Source: JBBKXR01 sp037969585
GTDB lineage: Bacteria; Verrucomicrobiota; Verrucomicrobiia; Verrucomicrobiales; DEV007
Assembly (NCBI GenBank): GCA_037969585.1
Contig: JBBKXR010000191.1
Location: 1-64,000, forward strand
DNA length: 64,000 bases
Direction: 5' to 3'
Shown: one piece after another, positions 16,766 through 26,007 of the stretch
How the letters are laid out: every line of letters starts with the position of its first letter
Numbering within the stretch: the first letter of the stretch is position 1
Position numbers and translations under genes: made by a program
Notes under the pieces: model-generated
Seen by the model: the letters and a program-made list of their open reading frames with translations, nothing else
The model's database searches: none
Told to the model about the DNA's origin: nothing

Positions 16766-19710
16766 GCCGATTGCCCTCCTTCGATAAACTGCGCATCGAT
16801 CGTCTTGTCGGCCATTCCCAAATGCAGCCCATCGTAATTGTCCCAGTCCCCCTTCGGCTCCAGCGGCCAGAAACGCCCCGCCTGAACGTCGGCGATGATC
16901 CCTTCCGCGCACCGCCGCGCCGCGTCGAGCATGCCGTCATCGAGATCGAGCGTCATGACTCCCGTCTCGCCCATCGATTTAGGTAATGCGAAATAGCCCG
17001 CCTGAATGTTACTCCCGTAAACCGACTCAAGAGCCAGACAGTAGAGCGGCAACTGCAAGTCCTTCCAGCGCTTAGGCTTAGGCTTATCCTCCGTGCCCAT
17101 TTCAAAGCGCGCGTAATCCCGAAGATCCGAGTAATCGACGCCGGTCACAATGCCGACGTAGTGCGCCTCCTGGGGCTTTTTCGCCTTGTCTGAAGTCTTG
17201 TAGTCCAATACCCGCGTCACGCCATCACGTTGTTCTATACGATCAATGCGGCCACTCACCCTGACGCCACCGAATACCAGCGGCGGCGAATCTTTCAAAT
17301 CAAGTTCGGCGCCGATGATGGTCCATCCCGCCTGGCGTTCCAGCGCCTGAACTCGAGCCGCCGCCTGCAGCCGCTGCTGCGCCGCACGCAACTGAACCCG
17401 CACTGCCAACGGCGGCGAGGCACCGAAAACACGTCGCGAGTGTCGCTCAGCCTCGTCCATGAAATACCTCTCGATCGCCTCGGCATCTTCGAGATCACGA
17501 GCCTCATCATCCAGGCCGAACACCTCCAACACATGATGGCAAAAATTACCGAACTCCATCGCGTCGAGTTCGCCACGCGCCGGCTCGACCGTTTTAGTAC
17601 GCAGCACTTTCTCCATGTAAAAGTGAAACGGCGAATCCAGATAGGCGCGAAACGCCGTCACCGACAGCTTCTCGATCACCGGTAGCTCGTCCGCATCACC
17701 CACAACTGGGGCATTCGGCAACAAACGAAAGCCTGCATCCCACGAAGCGCTGGTTCCGCCACTCTCGATCTCACGGAACAAATGCCCGACCCGCGCCGGC
17801 AATTCCTCATCCGCACAGCGCAGCAACAAACGTGAAGGTCGCATCGGATCACCAGTCGCCGAACGGCGAACCAATAACAGATCGACTCGCCCACCGTCGC
17901 GTCGGCTTTGCAGCAGCGCCGTCAACTGATAGGCATCGCGCGCAAACCGCTCGGCATTGCCCTTCAGCCCGAGCACATCGAGCGAGCGCAGACTTTGCGG
18001 CAAAAACGGATGACCGACCACCGCTTCCGGAACTACTCCGTCATTTAATCCCGCGACCACGAGATGCGGCGCGTCCTCCCATAACAGTTCCAACCAACCT
18101 TGCAACTCCAGTGCCGCTGCCGGTCGTTCCGCACTCAGCCGTGTCTTCGCCAGCAATGAAACCGCCAAGGTCAGTTGCTCGGCGTGATTCAGAGCGATTC
18201 CAACCTTTGCGGAAACCGCGGCCGACAGCTCCGCGAGGTAATTCAGCAAAAGTGGACCCGCCGTCTCGATGACTTTTTCGGGCCAGAGCTCATCCGTTTT
18301 ATTTGAATCAGGCTTACGGCAGATCAAAATTTCACGCAACACCTCCGGCAGCGTATCCTTGAGTTCATTCGTCGACAACCGACGTCGCAGCATCAGTAAC
18401 TCATCCAGAGCCGAGGCAGCCATCCGACATCGCGCTGCCTCGCGTTCACTCGGTCGCTCACGCCGCTCGGCGTAGTCCGCATCGCTGCGTAAAAAAATCG
18501 CCAGTCGCTCACAATCGTCGACCAAATGCCCCGCGCAACCGTCATCGATCGCACGCAAACCGTCCGCTTGTCGCCAACCCTTGATCTTCACCTTCAGCCA
18601 GGCATCGATCTCCGGGGTGCGCAGCAGAACCGCCGCTGCAGTCGGCTTTGCCCGTGAGCAAAAGTCCCGCAGCGCTTCCAAAAAATAAACGATCCCCTCT
18701 GTTCGCAGGGCCCTCCCCTCCGGCGCAAACCCCGGGATGTCATGATCGCGCAAAGCTCGCTCCATCAACGACGCTTGCGCACTGTCGAGCACGCCAACTG
18801 CCAAAGTCTCTTCACGCGCCGAACAAGCTTCAACGGTTGCCACGACCACTTCATCCTGCTGATCCGGATTCGCCAACACGCGCACCGCCAATGCAAAATC
18901 ATCGATCTCAATCGGCGCCTGATCACCACTCCAGAAATCCGCTAAGGGCTGCCCCCACTCATCGAACGCCTCCGCCATCGACTCCGGCGCGTACACTGCC
19001 ACCGTTACCGGAATCGTCTTCACGATCCGTTCGAGAAAAATCCGCGCCAACGGAAAGGGATCGGACGTGCCAACCATGACGATTTTCTTCGTTTCCGGTG
19101 GCAAACCTGCCCGCTCAGCCGCCGTTCGCCGTGCTGCCACCGGATCGCAGCGTCCCAGCTTTCGCAAAATCTCCTGATACTCCGATTCGATTTTCCCTAG
19201 ATCCTGCCAACGCTCATTCTCTTCGTGATCCGCTGGCAAACGCCGCGCCACGTCCGCCATGAGCAGCCCCGCCTCCCCGAGAATCGAACGCACCTCGATC
19301 AAGTCTCGAGCCATGCCCTGCGCCCAGGCAAAATCCCGCAGCGTCGGTTCGATCGGAAACAAATGCGGATAGCGCCGCGCTTTAAAACTCCGCAGAACCG
19401 AGATCCACGCCGCCAATACCTCTGCCGTTCCCGCCAGCGGTCGTCCCATCAATCCCGCACCATCCTCCGGTCGCACCAGCAGAGTCGGCGGTCCACACAG
19501 TGGAGGGATCACGGCCGTACCGCGCTCATCAGCCAGATTGGCGAGCATTTCCCTGAGCCGGCGGGCAGCATTGCGGGTAGGCACGATCGCCAGGGTGTCA
19601 CTAAGGTCGAGCAACTTGCCCTCCCCCGCGTCCGCTATCAAAAGTTCAGCCGCCTGCTCCAGCAGCGGGCGATTCCAATCGAGAAAAATGCGTTGCAGAC
19701 CTTTTGACAT
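16762..19710 (-). CDS. PD-(D/E)XK nuclease, AddB-like subunit
   Basis: A 982-residue protein. The first 500 residues look like a degenerate UvrD-like helicase: it has TLAIVPTRNAARRLREML where helicases have motif Ia, but no Walker A loop. The C-terminal third has the RecB-type nuclease motif TRVLDYKTSDKAKKP, preceded by the usual SPFHFYMEKVLR and EFGNFCHHVLEVF elements. The cysteine that normally opens SPFHF in iron-sulfur AddB proteins is Ser here, so a 4Fe-4S staple seems absent. It should partner the AddA-like protein in processing DNA ends. ATG at 19710 starts MSKGLQR. It is divergent from the symporter operon across 79 bases. Confidence 0.83.
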   Translation of the reverse strand: MSKGLQRIFLDWNRPLLEQAAELLIADAGEGKLLDLSDTLAIVPTRNAARRLREMLANLADERGTAVIPPLCGPPTLLVRPEDGAGLMGRPLAGTAEVLAAWISVLRSFKARRYPHLFPIEPTLRDFAWAQGMARDLIEVRSILGEAGLLMADVARRLPADHEENERWQDLGKIESEYQEILRKLGRCDPVAARRTAAERAGLPPETKKIVMVGTSDPFPLARIFLERIVKTIPVTVAVYAPESMAEAFDEWGQPLADFWSGDQAPIEIDDFALAVRVLANPDQQDEVVVATVEACSAREETLAVGVLDSAQASLMERALRDHDIPGFAPEGRALRTEGIVYFLEALRDFCSRAKPTAAAVLLRTPEIDAWLKVKIKGWRQADGLRAIDDGCAGHLVDDCERLAIFLRSDADYAERRERPSEREAARCRMAASALDELLMLRRRLSTNELKDTLPEVLREILICRKPDSNKTDELWPEKVIETAGPLLLNYLAELSAAVSAKVGIALNHAEQLTLAVSLLAKTRLSAERPAAALELQGWLELLWEDAPHLVVAGLNDGVVPEAVVGHPFLPQSLRSLDVLGLKGNAERFARDAYQLTALLQSRRDGGRVDLLLVRRSATGDPMRPSRLLLRCADEELPARVGHLFREIESGGTSASWDAGFRLLPNAPVVGDADELPVIEKLSVTAFRAYLDSPFHFYMEKVLRTKTVEPARGELDAMEFGNFCHHVLEVFGLDDEARDLEDAEAIERYFMDEAERHSRRVFGASPPLAVRVQLRAAQQRLQAAARVQALERQAGWTIIGAELDLKDSPPLVFGGVRVSGRIDRIEQRDGVTRVLDYKTSDKAKKPQEAHYVGIVTGVDYSDLRDYARFEMGTEDKPKPKRWKDLQLPLYCLALESVYGSNIQAGYFALPKSMGETGVMTLDLDDGMLDAARRCAEGIIADVQAGRFWPLEPKGDWDNYDGLHLGMADKTIDAQFIEGGQSA

Positions 19711-19789
19711 AATGAACGCAATCCTGATAATCGCATTCCCACCGCCGGGCAACCTTCGCCGTCGGACAATCCACCGCAAACGTCTATTT

Positions 19790-20044
19790 ATGGCTCAACG
19801 CCGACTCACCATCCTCCTGATCACCATCTTCAGTCTAGCTCTGCTGATGGGCCCCGGTCCGGGCAATCTACTGATCAATCCCGAACCCGGCGACCCTGAC
19901 GCCCGGCGGTTCATTTTCGGCATGCCCATCGTCTACGCTTGGGCATTGCTCTGGTTCGGCGTGCAAGCCGCCTGTGTCGTCGTCGCCTATTTTTTACTCT
20001 GGCGCGAAACACCGAAGTCTGAATCCGGGGAGGAAGCATCATGA
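19790..20044 (+). CDS. Small membrane partner of a sodium:solute symporter (DUF3311-like)
   Basis: An 84-residue protein with two membrane helices (about 6-22 and 50-73) and a GMPIVYAWALLWF motif before the second helix. This is the pattern of the tiny DUF3311/YhdT-type proteins found just before symporters of the SSS family. The ATG at 19790 was chosen because earlier in-frame starts run back into the divergent AddB-like gene. Its stop overlaps the symporter start as ATGA, indicating coupled translation and a likely stable complex. Its function is inferred from position. A second small protein in the same position precedes the other symporter in this window. Confidence 0.7.
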   Translation: MAQRRLTILLITIFSLALLMGPGPGNLLINPEPGDPDARRFIFGMPIVYAWALLWFGVQAACVVVAYFLLWRETPKSESGEEAS

Positions 20045-21702
20045 GCAATCTACTTCCGATTCTGTCCCAAGCCGCCAACACCGATACTGACGACGCCCAA
20101 CTCGCCAGCATCGGAGCCATTGTGCTCAGCGTCTACATGGTGATCCTCCTCACCCTCGGCGTCGTCGGCTGGATCCGCTCCAAGGGCACCGAGGAAGACT
20201 TCTACCTCGCCGGTCGAGGCCAGGGATTTCTGGTCACCACGATGACCATCATGGCGACCTTTTTCTCCAGTGCCGCCATCCTCGGTATCCCTGGAAATGT
20301 CTACAAAGAAGGCGTCGCCTTCACCCTGTTCGCACTCAACGTGCCAGTCATTGGTGTCTGCGTCTATCTGCTCGGTTCGCGCATTCGACGCATCGGCCAG
20401 AAGCGGAGCTACGTCACTCAGGGCGACATGATCGCCGACTACTACGGCGACACCATTGGCATTCGATTGCTGGTCGCCGTCATCGGTTTTCTCTACGTGT
20501 TGCCCTACGTCATTATGCAGATCAAAGCTGGCGGCCTGCTCGCTCAGGGCATGTTCCCCAACTCAGAAAATGCCTTTCGTAACGGCGCCAGCGCACTTTC
20601 CGCCGTTACCATCATTTACGTATTAATCGGCGGTATGCGCTCAGTAGCATGGACCGACGTCCTGCAAGGCCTGCTTTTGATCTGCGGGATCTTGATAGCT
20701 GTGGCCGCCACAGCCTGGTCGCTCGGCGGCATTGGCGGAATGTTTGAAAAGATCCGCGAACTGCCGCCCGAAGCTCTCTCCTTACCCGGCCCGTCAGGCA
20801 ACTACCTGCCCTGGGTCCTGGTAACCATCTGCATTTTTGCGTCGATTGGATCACTGGTGCAGCCCGGCCAATGGATTCGCTTGTACGCCGCCAAAGACGA
20901 CCGCACACTGAAGCGCGCCTCGTTGGTATTTGCCATCGTTCTACCCGCCTGCTTCCTGCTCGGCATCATGCTCGTCGCGCTAAGTGGGCGCGCCCTGTTC
21001 CCGCCGGAAATGATCGATGGAAAAATGGTCGCCCACGCCGCCGTCGGCGAATTTGATCAGATCGTCATCGTCATGATCAAAGAACAACTACCCGCCATGT
21101 TCAGCGCACTCGGCATGAGCGGTCTCGGCCTGTTCTTTGTCGCACTGATCATGGTCGCCGTGCTCGCCGCATCGATGAGCACCGCCGACAGCAACCTGCA
21201 CGCCCTTTCCGCCGTGATGACTCGCGATGTCTACGACCGCTTTCTTCGCCCGAAAAGTTCGCAACGCGAGCGTGCTTGGTTCGGTCGTGCCGTCATCGTC
21301 GCCGTCGCGCTTCTGGCTTTGTGGCTGGTCAATACCGGGCACAACAACGAGGACTTCAAACCACTGAAAATGATCGCTGATCTGATGTTCGCCGCTATCG
21401 GCTTTTCCACCCAACTGCTGCCGATCACGCTCGACATGCTGTACATCCGCCGCGGCACCCACACCGGAGCTGTCACCGGCATGATCGTCGGCATTCTGGT
21501 GATCTTTCTGTTCACACCGTTTCCCGATCTCATCCTTGGCAACAGCACGATCAGCGACGCTGTCAGCCCGCTGAAGCAGATGTTCTTTATCGGCTTCACT
21601 GGATTTGCCGCCAATTGCATCGTATTCGCCATCGTCAGCAGCTTCACCAAAAAGCTAGACTCCAGCCACCGCGCAGCCTTCGCCCGTGACATGGAGCCCT
21701 AG
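20041..21702 (+). CDS. Sodium:solute symporter (SSS family)
   Basis: A 553-residue integral membrane protein with about 13 hydrophobic segments and family features: DFYLAGRGQG after the first helix, ATFFSSAAILGIPG in the second, and AALMSTADSN-like ASMSTADSNLHALSAV later. It would couple entry of an organic solute to Na+ influx. The substrate is not evident from sequence. The next gene encodes an enolase-superfamily enzyme, so a sugar acid or dipeptide-like compound is a reasonable guess. It overlaps the small DUF3311-like gene by ATGA and ends 39 bases before the enolase-type gene. Confidence 0.92.
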   Translation: MSNLLPILSQAANTDTDDAQLASIGAIVLSVYMVILLTLGVVGWIRSKGTEEDFYLAGRGQGFLVTTMTIMATFFSSAAILGIPGNVYKEGVAFTLFALNVPVIGVCVYLLGSRIRRIGQKRSYVTQGDMIADYYGDTIGIRLLVAVIGFLYVLPYVIMQIKAGGLLAQGMFPNSENAFRNGASALSAVTIIYVLIGGMRSVAWTDVLQGLLLICGILIAVAATAWSLGGIGGMFEKIRELPPEALSLPGPSGNYLPWVLVTICIFASIGSLVQPGQWIRLYAAKDDRTLKRASLVFAIVLPACFLLGIMLVALSGRALFPPEMIDGKMVAHAAVGEFDQIVIVMIKEQLPAMFSALGMSGLGLFFVALIMVAVLAASMSTADSNLHALSAVMTRDVYDRFLRPKSSQRERAWFGRAVIVAVALLALWLVNTGHNNEDFKPLKMIADLMFAAIGFSTQLLPITLDMLYIRRGTHTGAVTGMIVGILVIFLFTPFPDLILGNSTISDAVSPLKQMFFIGFTGFAANCIVFAIVSSFTKKLDSSHRAAFARDMEP

Positions 21703-21741
21703 AAAATTCAGCCTTAATCCTTCCTCTTTAAGCCTTAGAAA

Positions 21742-23211
21742 ATGCCCAAAACCGTACGCCTTCTCGACGTCGATTGTCACGTCCTCCCCACTCGCACGCG
21801 CTTTCCGTTTCGCTACGGCATCGCAGCGATGACCTCCGCGCCGCATCTTTTCCTCAGGGCGAAGTTTGAGATCAATGGCCATGAGTCCGTCGGCATCGCT
21901 TCCGAAGGCCTGCCGCCCAAGTGGTTCACCAAGACCCCCAATACCACCTTCGAGCAGGATCTCCCAGACATGCTCGCGACTATAAGGCACGCGATCGCAG
22001 CCGCGATCGATGTTGGAGAATCTGCGCATTTCTTCGACTGGTGGCAGGCTACCTACGCCGCTCAGGCCAGTTGGGCAAAAGGTCGCTCGATTCCGCCGCT
22101 GCTCGCTAACCTCGGCACTTCACTGATCGAACGCGCAGGGCTCGATGCTCTATGTCGCTCCCTAAACACCCCGCTGCGCATCGCGCTGGCCGAACACCAA
22201 CTCGGCCTTCATCTCGACGCCATTCACGAAGGCCTCGAAGCGACATTCCTGCCGCCACCATCGATCGAAACCACCGTCTTCGCCCGCCACACCGTCGGTC
22301 TGGCCGATCCACTCACCGATGCCGATATCCCCGACGAAGACCGGGCTGACGATGGCCTGCCACAGTCCCTGGAAGCCTGCATTGGCGCCTATGGGCTGCG
22401 CTATTTCAAAATCAAAATCTGCGGTCAACTCGACACCGATCTGGCGCGGCTGATCTGCCTCAGCGAAATTCTCAGCAGCCATTGCCCCGACTATCGCTAC
22501 ACGCTCGACGGCAACGAGCAGTACAAAACACTCAGTGAATTCCGTGAACATTGGCAGGCTTTTCACGACGAACCCAAACTGGCAAGCTTTCTGTCCGACC
22601 AGCATCTGATTTTCGTTGAACAACCGGTCCACCGCGACCGTGCGCTCGACGATAGCATCGCCGCCGACTTCGAAAACTGGCCGGATGCCCCACCGCTGAT
22701 CATTGATGAATCGGACGCGGAGATCAGCAGCGCGACACGGGCCCTCGAACTTGGCTACTCGGGCACCAGCCACAAGAACTGCAAAGGCGTCATCAAAGGC
22801 ATCGCCAATGCGGCGTTGTTAGCGAATCGACGCAGCGCCAATCCGCAACGGCCCGCCATCCTGTCCGGTGAAGATCTCGCCAACCTCGGTCCCGTGGCCT
22901 TGCAGCAGGATCTTGCTGTCATGCAGTTACTGGGGATCAAACACGTCGAGCGCAACGGCCATCACTACTTCCCGGGTCTGAGCGCTTACCCGGACGAAGT
23001 TCAGGTCGCCGCGCTCGAACACCACGACGACCTGTATCGATCGCACCAAAATAAATTTCCAACTCTCGACCTTCGCGACGGACGCATCGATGTCGGCTCC
23101 GTGACTCACGCACCGTTTGGTACGGCATTTCGGATCGATGAAATCGCTACCGATTGGGGCTGGACAAACTTTGCTGAACTGACGGTCGAAGACTTGATCA
23201 TCGACGATTAA
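21742..23211 (+). CDS. Enolase-superfamily enzyme (mandelate racemase/muconate cycloisomerase-like)
   Basis: A 489-residue protein with an N-terminal capping part (1-150) and a TIM-barrel part that carries the superfamily signature in order: KIK at 223-225, metal ligand D256 in TLDGNEQ, E293 in FVEQPV, D322-E323 in IIDESDA, and K345/K348 in TSHKNCKG. Enzymes of this type abstract a proton next to a carboxylate, giving racemisation, epimerisation or dehydration. It is longer than typical members (360-400), mostly through an insertion around 150-215. The substrate is unknown. It lies downstream of a symporter on the same strand, which suggests import followed by conversion. Confidence 0.85.
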   Translation: MPKTVRLLDVDCHVLPTRTRFPFRYGIAAMTSAPHLFLRAKFEINGHESVGIASEGLPPKWFTKTPNTTFEQDLPDMLATIRHAIAAAIDVGESAHFFDWWQATYAAQASWAKGRSIPPLLANLGTSLIERAGLDALCRSLNTPLRIALAEHQLGLHLDAIHEGLEATFLPPPSIETTVFARHTVGLADPLTDADIPDEDRADDGLPQSLEACIGAYGLRYFKIKICGQLDTDLARLICLSEILSSHCPDYRYTLDGNEQYKTLSEFREHWQAFHDEPKLASFLSDQHLIFVEQPVHRDRALDDSIAADFENWPDAPPLIIDESDAEISSATRALELGYSGTSHKNCKGVIKGIANAALLANRRSANPQRPAILSGEDLANLGPVALQQDLAVMQLLGIKHVERNGHHYFPGLSAYPDEVQVAALEHHDDLYRSHQNKFPTLDLRDGRIDVGSVTHAPFGTAFRIDEIATDWGWTNFAELTVEDLIIDD

Positions 23212-23244
23212 AGTTTGTACTTTGCAACACTCGAAAATCGCGTA

Positions 23245-23592
23245 ATGCTCGCCAACGTCATGGACAGCTATCAACTTTCAGGCCGCATTAAGACGGTCAT
23301 GGATCAAGTCACCTTCCCTTCGGGTTTCACCAAACGCGAATTTGTCGTCACCACCGAAGACAAATTTCCGCAAGATATCAAACTCGAGTTGATCAAGGAC
23401 AAGTGCGCACTGGTCGACGGATATGCCTCCGGCGAAGAAGTCACCGTCAGCTTCAATATCCGCGGCAATGAGAACAACGGCCGCTACTACGTCAATCTTC
23501 AAGCATGGAAAATCGACAAGGGTATCGTCGCTTCTTCCGGCGGAGGTGGAGCACAAGACGATGGCCCGCCACCCGAGTTCGGGCAGCTTTGA
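23245..23592 (+). CDS. DUF3127 OB-fold-like small protein
   Basis: A 115-residue protein matching the DUF3127 pattern: YQLSGRIKTV near the start, FTKREFVVTTEDKFPQDIKLE, then GEEVTVSFNIRG and NNGRYYVNLQAWKID. The fold is probably an OB barrel like single-stranded-DNA-binding proteins, with a Gly-rich acidic tail ending in hydrophobic residues (PPPEFGQL), also a feature of SSB tails. A DNA-binding role is inference. The start is uncertain: ATG 23245 or ATG 23260 (MDSYQLSG), neither with a clear Shine-Dalgarno; a TTG at 23215 is less likely. It follows the enolase-type gene by 33 bases. Confidence 0.75.
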   Translation: MLANVMDSYQLSGRIKTVMDQVTFPSGFTKREFVVTTEDKFPQDIKLELIKDKCALVDGYASGEEVTVSFNIRGNENNGRYYVNLQAWKIDKGIVASSGGGGAQDDGPPPEFGQL

Positions 23593-23630
23593 GAACGGGG
23601 TCGTGAAGTCTTCGCGACGTCATGCCACGA

Positions 23631-23745
23631 TTGTAGGGCTGGCGCTCCACCTGCCTCGGTGCGATTGCGGAGCGGACTTCGAGTAAACTTTCAGCGAGGC
23701 AAGCGTCGCTCGCTTCGAGTGGCAAGCGGAGCGCTTACCCCACAA
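23631..23745. repeat. 116-bp MITE/REP-like element, copy 2
   Basis: The left end is TTGTAGGGCTGGCGCTCCACC and the right end GGCAAGCGGAGCGCTTACCCC-ACAA, so the ends are inverted repeats. The inner CTCGCTTCGAGTGGC block matches copy 1. It lies between the convergent ends of the DUF3127 and cyclic-nucleotide-binding genes. Confidence 0.8.
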
Positions 23746-23761
23746 ATCGCTCGAACCGGCA

Positions 23762-24274
23762 CTAAGCAGTTTCGGCGAGCGATGCCTTCAATTCACGCAG
23801 TTCCTTGTCAACTTGGGCTAAGTGTTCCGACGTCGCCTTGAGACGCTTTGCCGTCAGCTTGGCGATAAATTCATAGAGCGCCGCGTAGAAACTCGGGTTG
23901 TCTTCTTTCGGCTTCTGGAACTCCAGAAATTTCTGATCGACGGCTAGACAGAATGTCTTCGACTTCGATACAACAGAAGCGGATCGAGTTTCGTCCTGCA
24001 AAGCGGCAAGTTCTCCGAAGATATCGCCGACGTTGGTGATGCTCGCCACGACGTCGTCATCAACCACCACGTCGATCTCGCCCGCGAGTAAAATGAAAAT
24101 ACGCGACGCTTCCTCGCCCTCGGCGATGATAACATCCCCCGGGTCACATTCTAGAAACGCACTGGAGTGCAGTACGTCATTCAGATGCTCTTCAGTGAAC
24201 GATTCCAGAAATGGAACCTGTCGAAGCGTGTCAGGGACATGGCCCTCGTCGTGGATATAAGCGAATTCTTTCAC
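23762..24274 (-). CDS. Cyclic nucleotide-binding domain protein
   Basis: A 170-residue protein made of one cyclic-nucleotide-binding beta-roll (about 15-130) and a C-terminal helix. The phosphate-binding cassette region reads GDIFGELAALQDETRSASV, in which FGE and the Arg before SASV match the residues that bind the cyclic phosphate in CRP/Kap-type domains. There is no helix-turn-helix, so it is a stand-alone sensor rather than a CRP regulator. The last 30 residues (EHLAQVDKELRELKASL) should form a coiled coil. The start is GTG at 24274. It sits 50 bases downstream of the membrane-protein gene and is probably the last gene of that operon. Confidence 0.85.
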   Translation of the reverse strand: MKEFAYIHDEGHVPDTLRQVPFLESFTEEHLNDVLHSSAFLECDPGDVIIAEGEEASRIFILLAGEIDVVVDDDVVASITNVGDIFGELAALQDETRSASVVSKSKTFCLAVDQKFLEFQKPKEDNPSFYAALYEFIAKLTAKRLKATSEHLAQVDKELRELKASLAETA

Positions 24275-24324
24275 AATCGGGCGAATTTATAGCAAATTTG
24301 ACGAAACAGGTGAAGCGCCAAGTT

Positions 24325-25593
24325 TCACACAATGGCCTCTTTGTTGCGTCCGGCGATCAATATTTCGCGCAACCACTGGATTGCCGCCTTGAATCCGCCG
24401 ACCATCAACCCGTCACGCACGTCAACGATTCCGAAGGCCACGGCAATTTCATCCTCCCTCGATCGATAGCGCGGCGACAGCATGAACAGCGGCGTCGTCC
24501 TTTTGTTGCCACTCTCGTCACGGATCTCTTGTAGCAGCAACGGGCACAAAAGGCCGCGCACCAAGACCAGCCCATTGCTCGGCAGCGGACTCGCTGGCGT
24601 GGGAATCAATCCCATTTTGCGAGACCGAAACGCCAATATGCCATCGGCATTTTTCAAAATGCGGCCACAGGTGCGCGCCGGCCGGCTCAGAAAACCACGT
24701 GACGAGAAACTGCGCAAGGATTCGACGGGCTCGGCCTGACGCTTCTCGATTTTCAAAAAACGAACCAAATCGAAGCCAAACCAGCTTCCGAAAATACTCA
24801 ATCGATACGTCCAAGGTGCGAGGAGAATCGCCCCAATCAGAATGGGAATACAAACGACAAGTCCGATCCAGGGACTCAAGAGTGCACTCGCGGCGACTAA
24901 TCCCATCAGTGCGACTTTGGCCAGTTTGAGCACGCTATCGAGCATGCCGAAGGGGCTCAGCACGATAAGCACATTGATCGTGTGACTCGCCAACCATACT
25001 ACGAGGAAAAGCACGATCATCACGGGGATCAACATAATGGACGCTCCCGAAATTCCCGCCAGCGGAACTGCTGCCAACATTCCATCCGTCGAAAGCGACA
25101 GCGCGGCATCGGGCGCAGTCGCTGGCACGTCGCCCCCACCACCTGCACTTAAAAGCTCCGATGCCAACAGCGGCACAAAACCCACGCTGGCGATAAGCGC
25201 GCTGATTTTATCCTCAAACAACTCCGCGACATCGAGCGGCTTCTTCACCAGCGGCGGAGCCACCGTGCCGAACAAATCCTTGGCAAAACACATCGTCAGG
25301 AGACTGAAACCAAATCCCCAAACGTACGGATGGCAGTACCAGGCAAGATGAACGCGCTCATCAGCAGGAGTCTGCCAGTAGGTCCATGCCCCGACACAAC
25401 TTACGCCAAGCAAGGGGGAAATCGCGACACCGGTAATCTGCGAAATACCTTCCGCCAGCTTCACGCCAGGCAGCTTCGGTGCAGCGGAATCGGCAGCCGA
25501 CTGCGCGTGGATGACATTGCCACAATTGACCAGAAAAAACGTCGCCGCGACGAGCGCGAATAACCACTGACGACGGCGAGGATTCGCCTTCAT
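24325..25593 (-). CDS. Multi-pass membrane protein of unknown function
   Basis: A 422-residue protein with a signal-like first helix (residues 9-30), then roughly six to seven hydrophobic segments (for example ALMGLVAASALLSPWIGLVV) and a basic cytosolic C-terminus from about residue 275. The segment GISQITGVAISPLLGVSCVGAW after the signal is reminiscent of DUF4126-type membrane proteins, but I cannot assign a family. Its ATG overlaps the stop of the RidA gene (ATGA), so expression is coupled. No catalytic motif is visible. Confidence 0.72.
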   Translation of the reverse strand: MKANPRRRQWLFALVAATFFLVNCGNVIHAQSAADSAAPKLPGVKLAEGISQITGVAISPLLGVSCVGAWTYWQTPADERVHLAWYCHPYVWGFGFSLLTMCFAKDLFGTVAPPLVKKPLDVAELFEDKISALIASVGFVPLLASELLSAGGGGDVPATAPDAALSLSTDGMLAAVPLAGISGASIMLIPVMIVLFLVVWLASHTINVLIVLSPFGMLDSVLKLAKVALMGLVAASALLSPWIGLVVCIPILIGAILLAPWTYRLSIFGSWFGFDLVRFLKIEKRQAEPVESLRSFSSRGFLSRPARTCGRILKNADGILAFRSRKMGLIPTPASPLPSNGLVLVRGLLCPLLLQEIRDESGNKRTTPLFMLSPRYRSREDEIAVAFGIVDVRDGLMVGGFKAAIQWLREILIAGRNKEAIV

Positions 25594-25985
25594 GACTCGG
25601 CAACGATGGCCGTGCAGGATATTTCGACGCTGGCTCCAACCGGCAGGGCCGATACTTCAACCGTCGCTCGCGCCGGTCGATGCTCACCGAAAAACTCCGC
25701 ATAGATCGTGTTCACAGCAGCGAAATCACCGAGATCAGTGACGAAGACTTGTGCAGCGGCGACGTCCGAAAAACTACATCCACCCGCTTCGAGGACCGCG
25801 GAGAGATTAGCAAAAACCTGACGCGTCTGCGCCTCGATTCCACCCTCGACCAGTTTCCCTGTTTGCGGATCGAGCGGCACTTGGCCCGAGCAGAACAGCA
25901 TCGAACCCGCCCGCATCGCTTGAGAATAGGGACCGACTGCAGCCGGGGCTGCGTCAGTGTGGACGGATTGTAAATCGCTGCTCAT
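25590..25985 (-). CDS. RidA family enamine/imine deaminase
   Basis: A 131-residue protein, the usual RidA length. It begins SVHTDAAPAAVGPYSQAMRAG and ends PARATVEVSALPVGASVEI. The Arg in ARATVEV corresponds to the conserved carboxylate-binding Arg of the active archetype. RidA hydrolyses reactive 2-aminoacrylate and related enamines made by PLP enzymes, protecting other PLP enzymes. The ATG at 25985 gives the canonical N-terminus; a longer reading to 26096 would run into the MFS gene. It overlaps the membrane-protein gene by ATGA. Confidence 0.9.
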   Translation of the reverse strand: MSSDLQSVHTDAAPAAVGPYSQAMRAGSMLFCSGQVPLDPQTGKLVEGGIEAQTRQVFANLSAVLEAGGCSFSDVAAAQVFVTDLGDFAAVNTIYAEFFGEHRPARATVEVSALPVGASVEISCTAIVAES

Positions 25986-26007
25986 CGTATCGCGGATTAT
26001 TTCAAAT

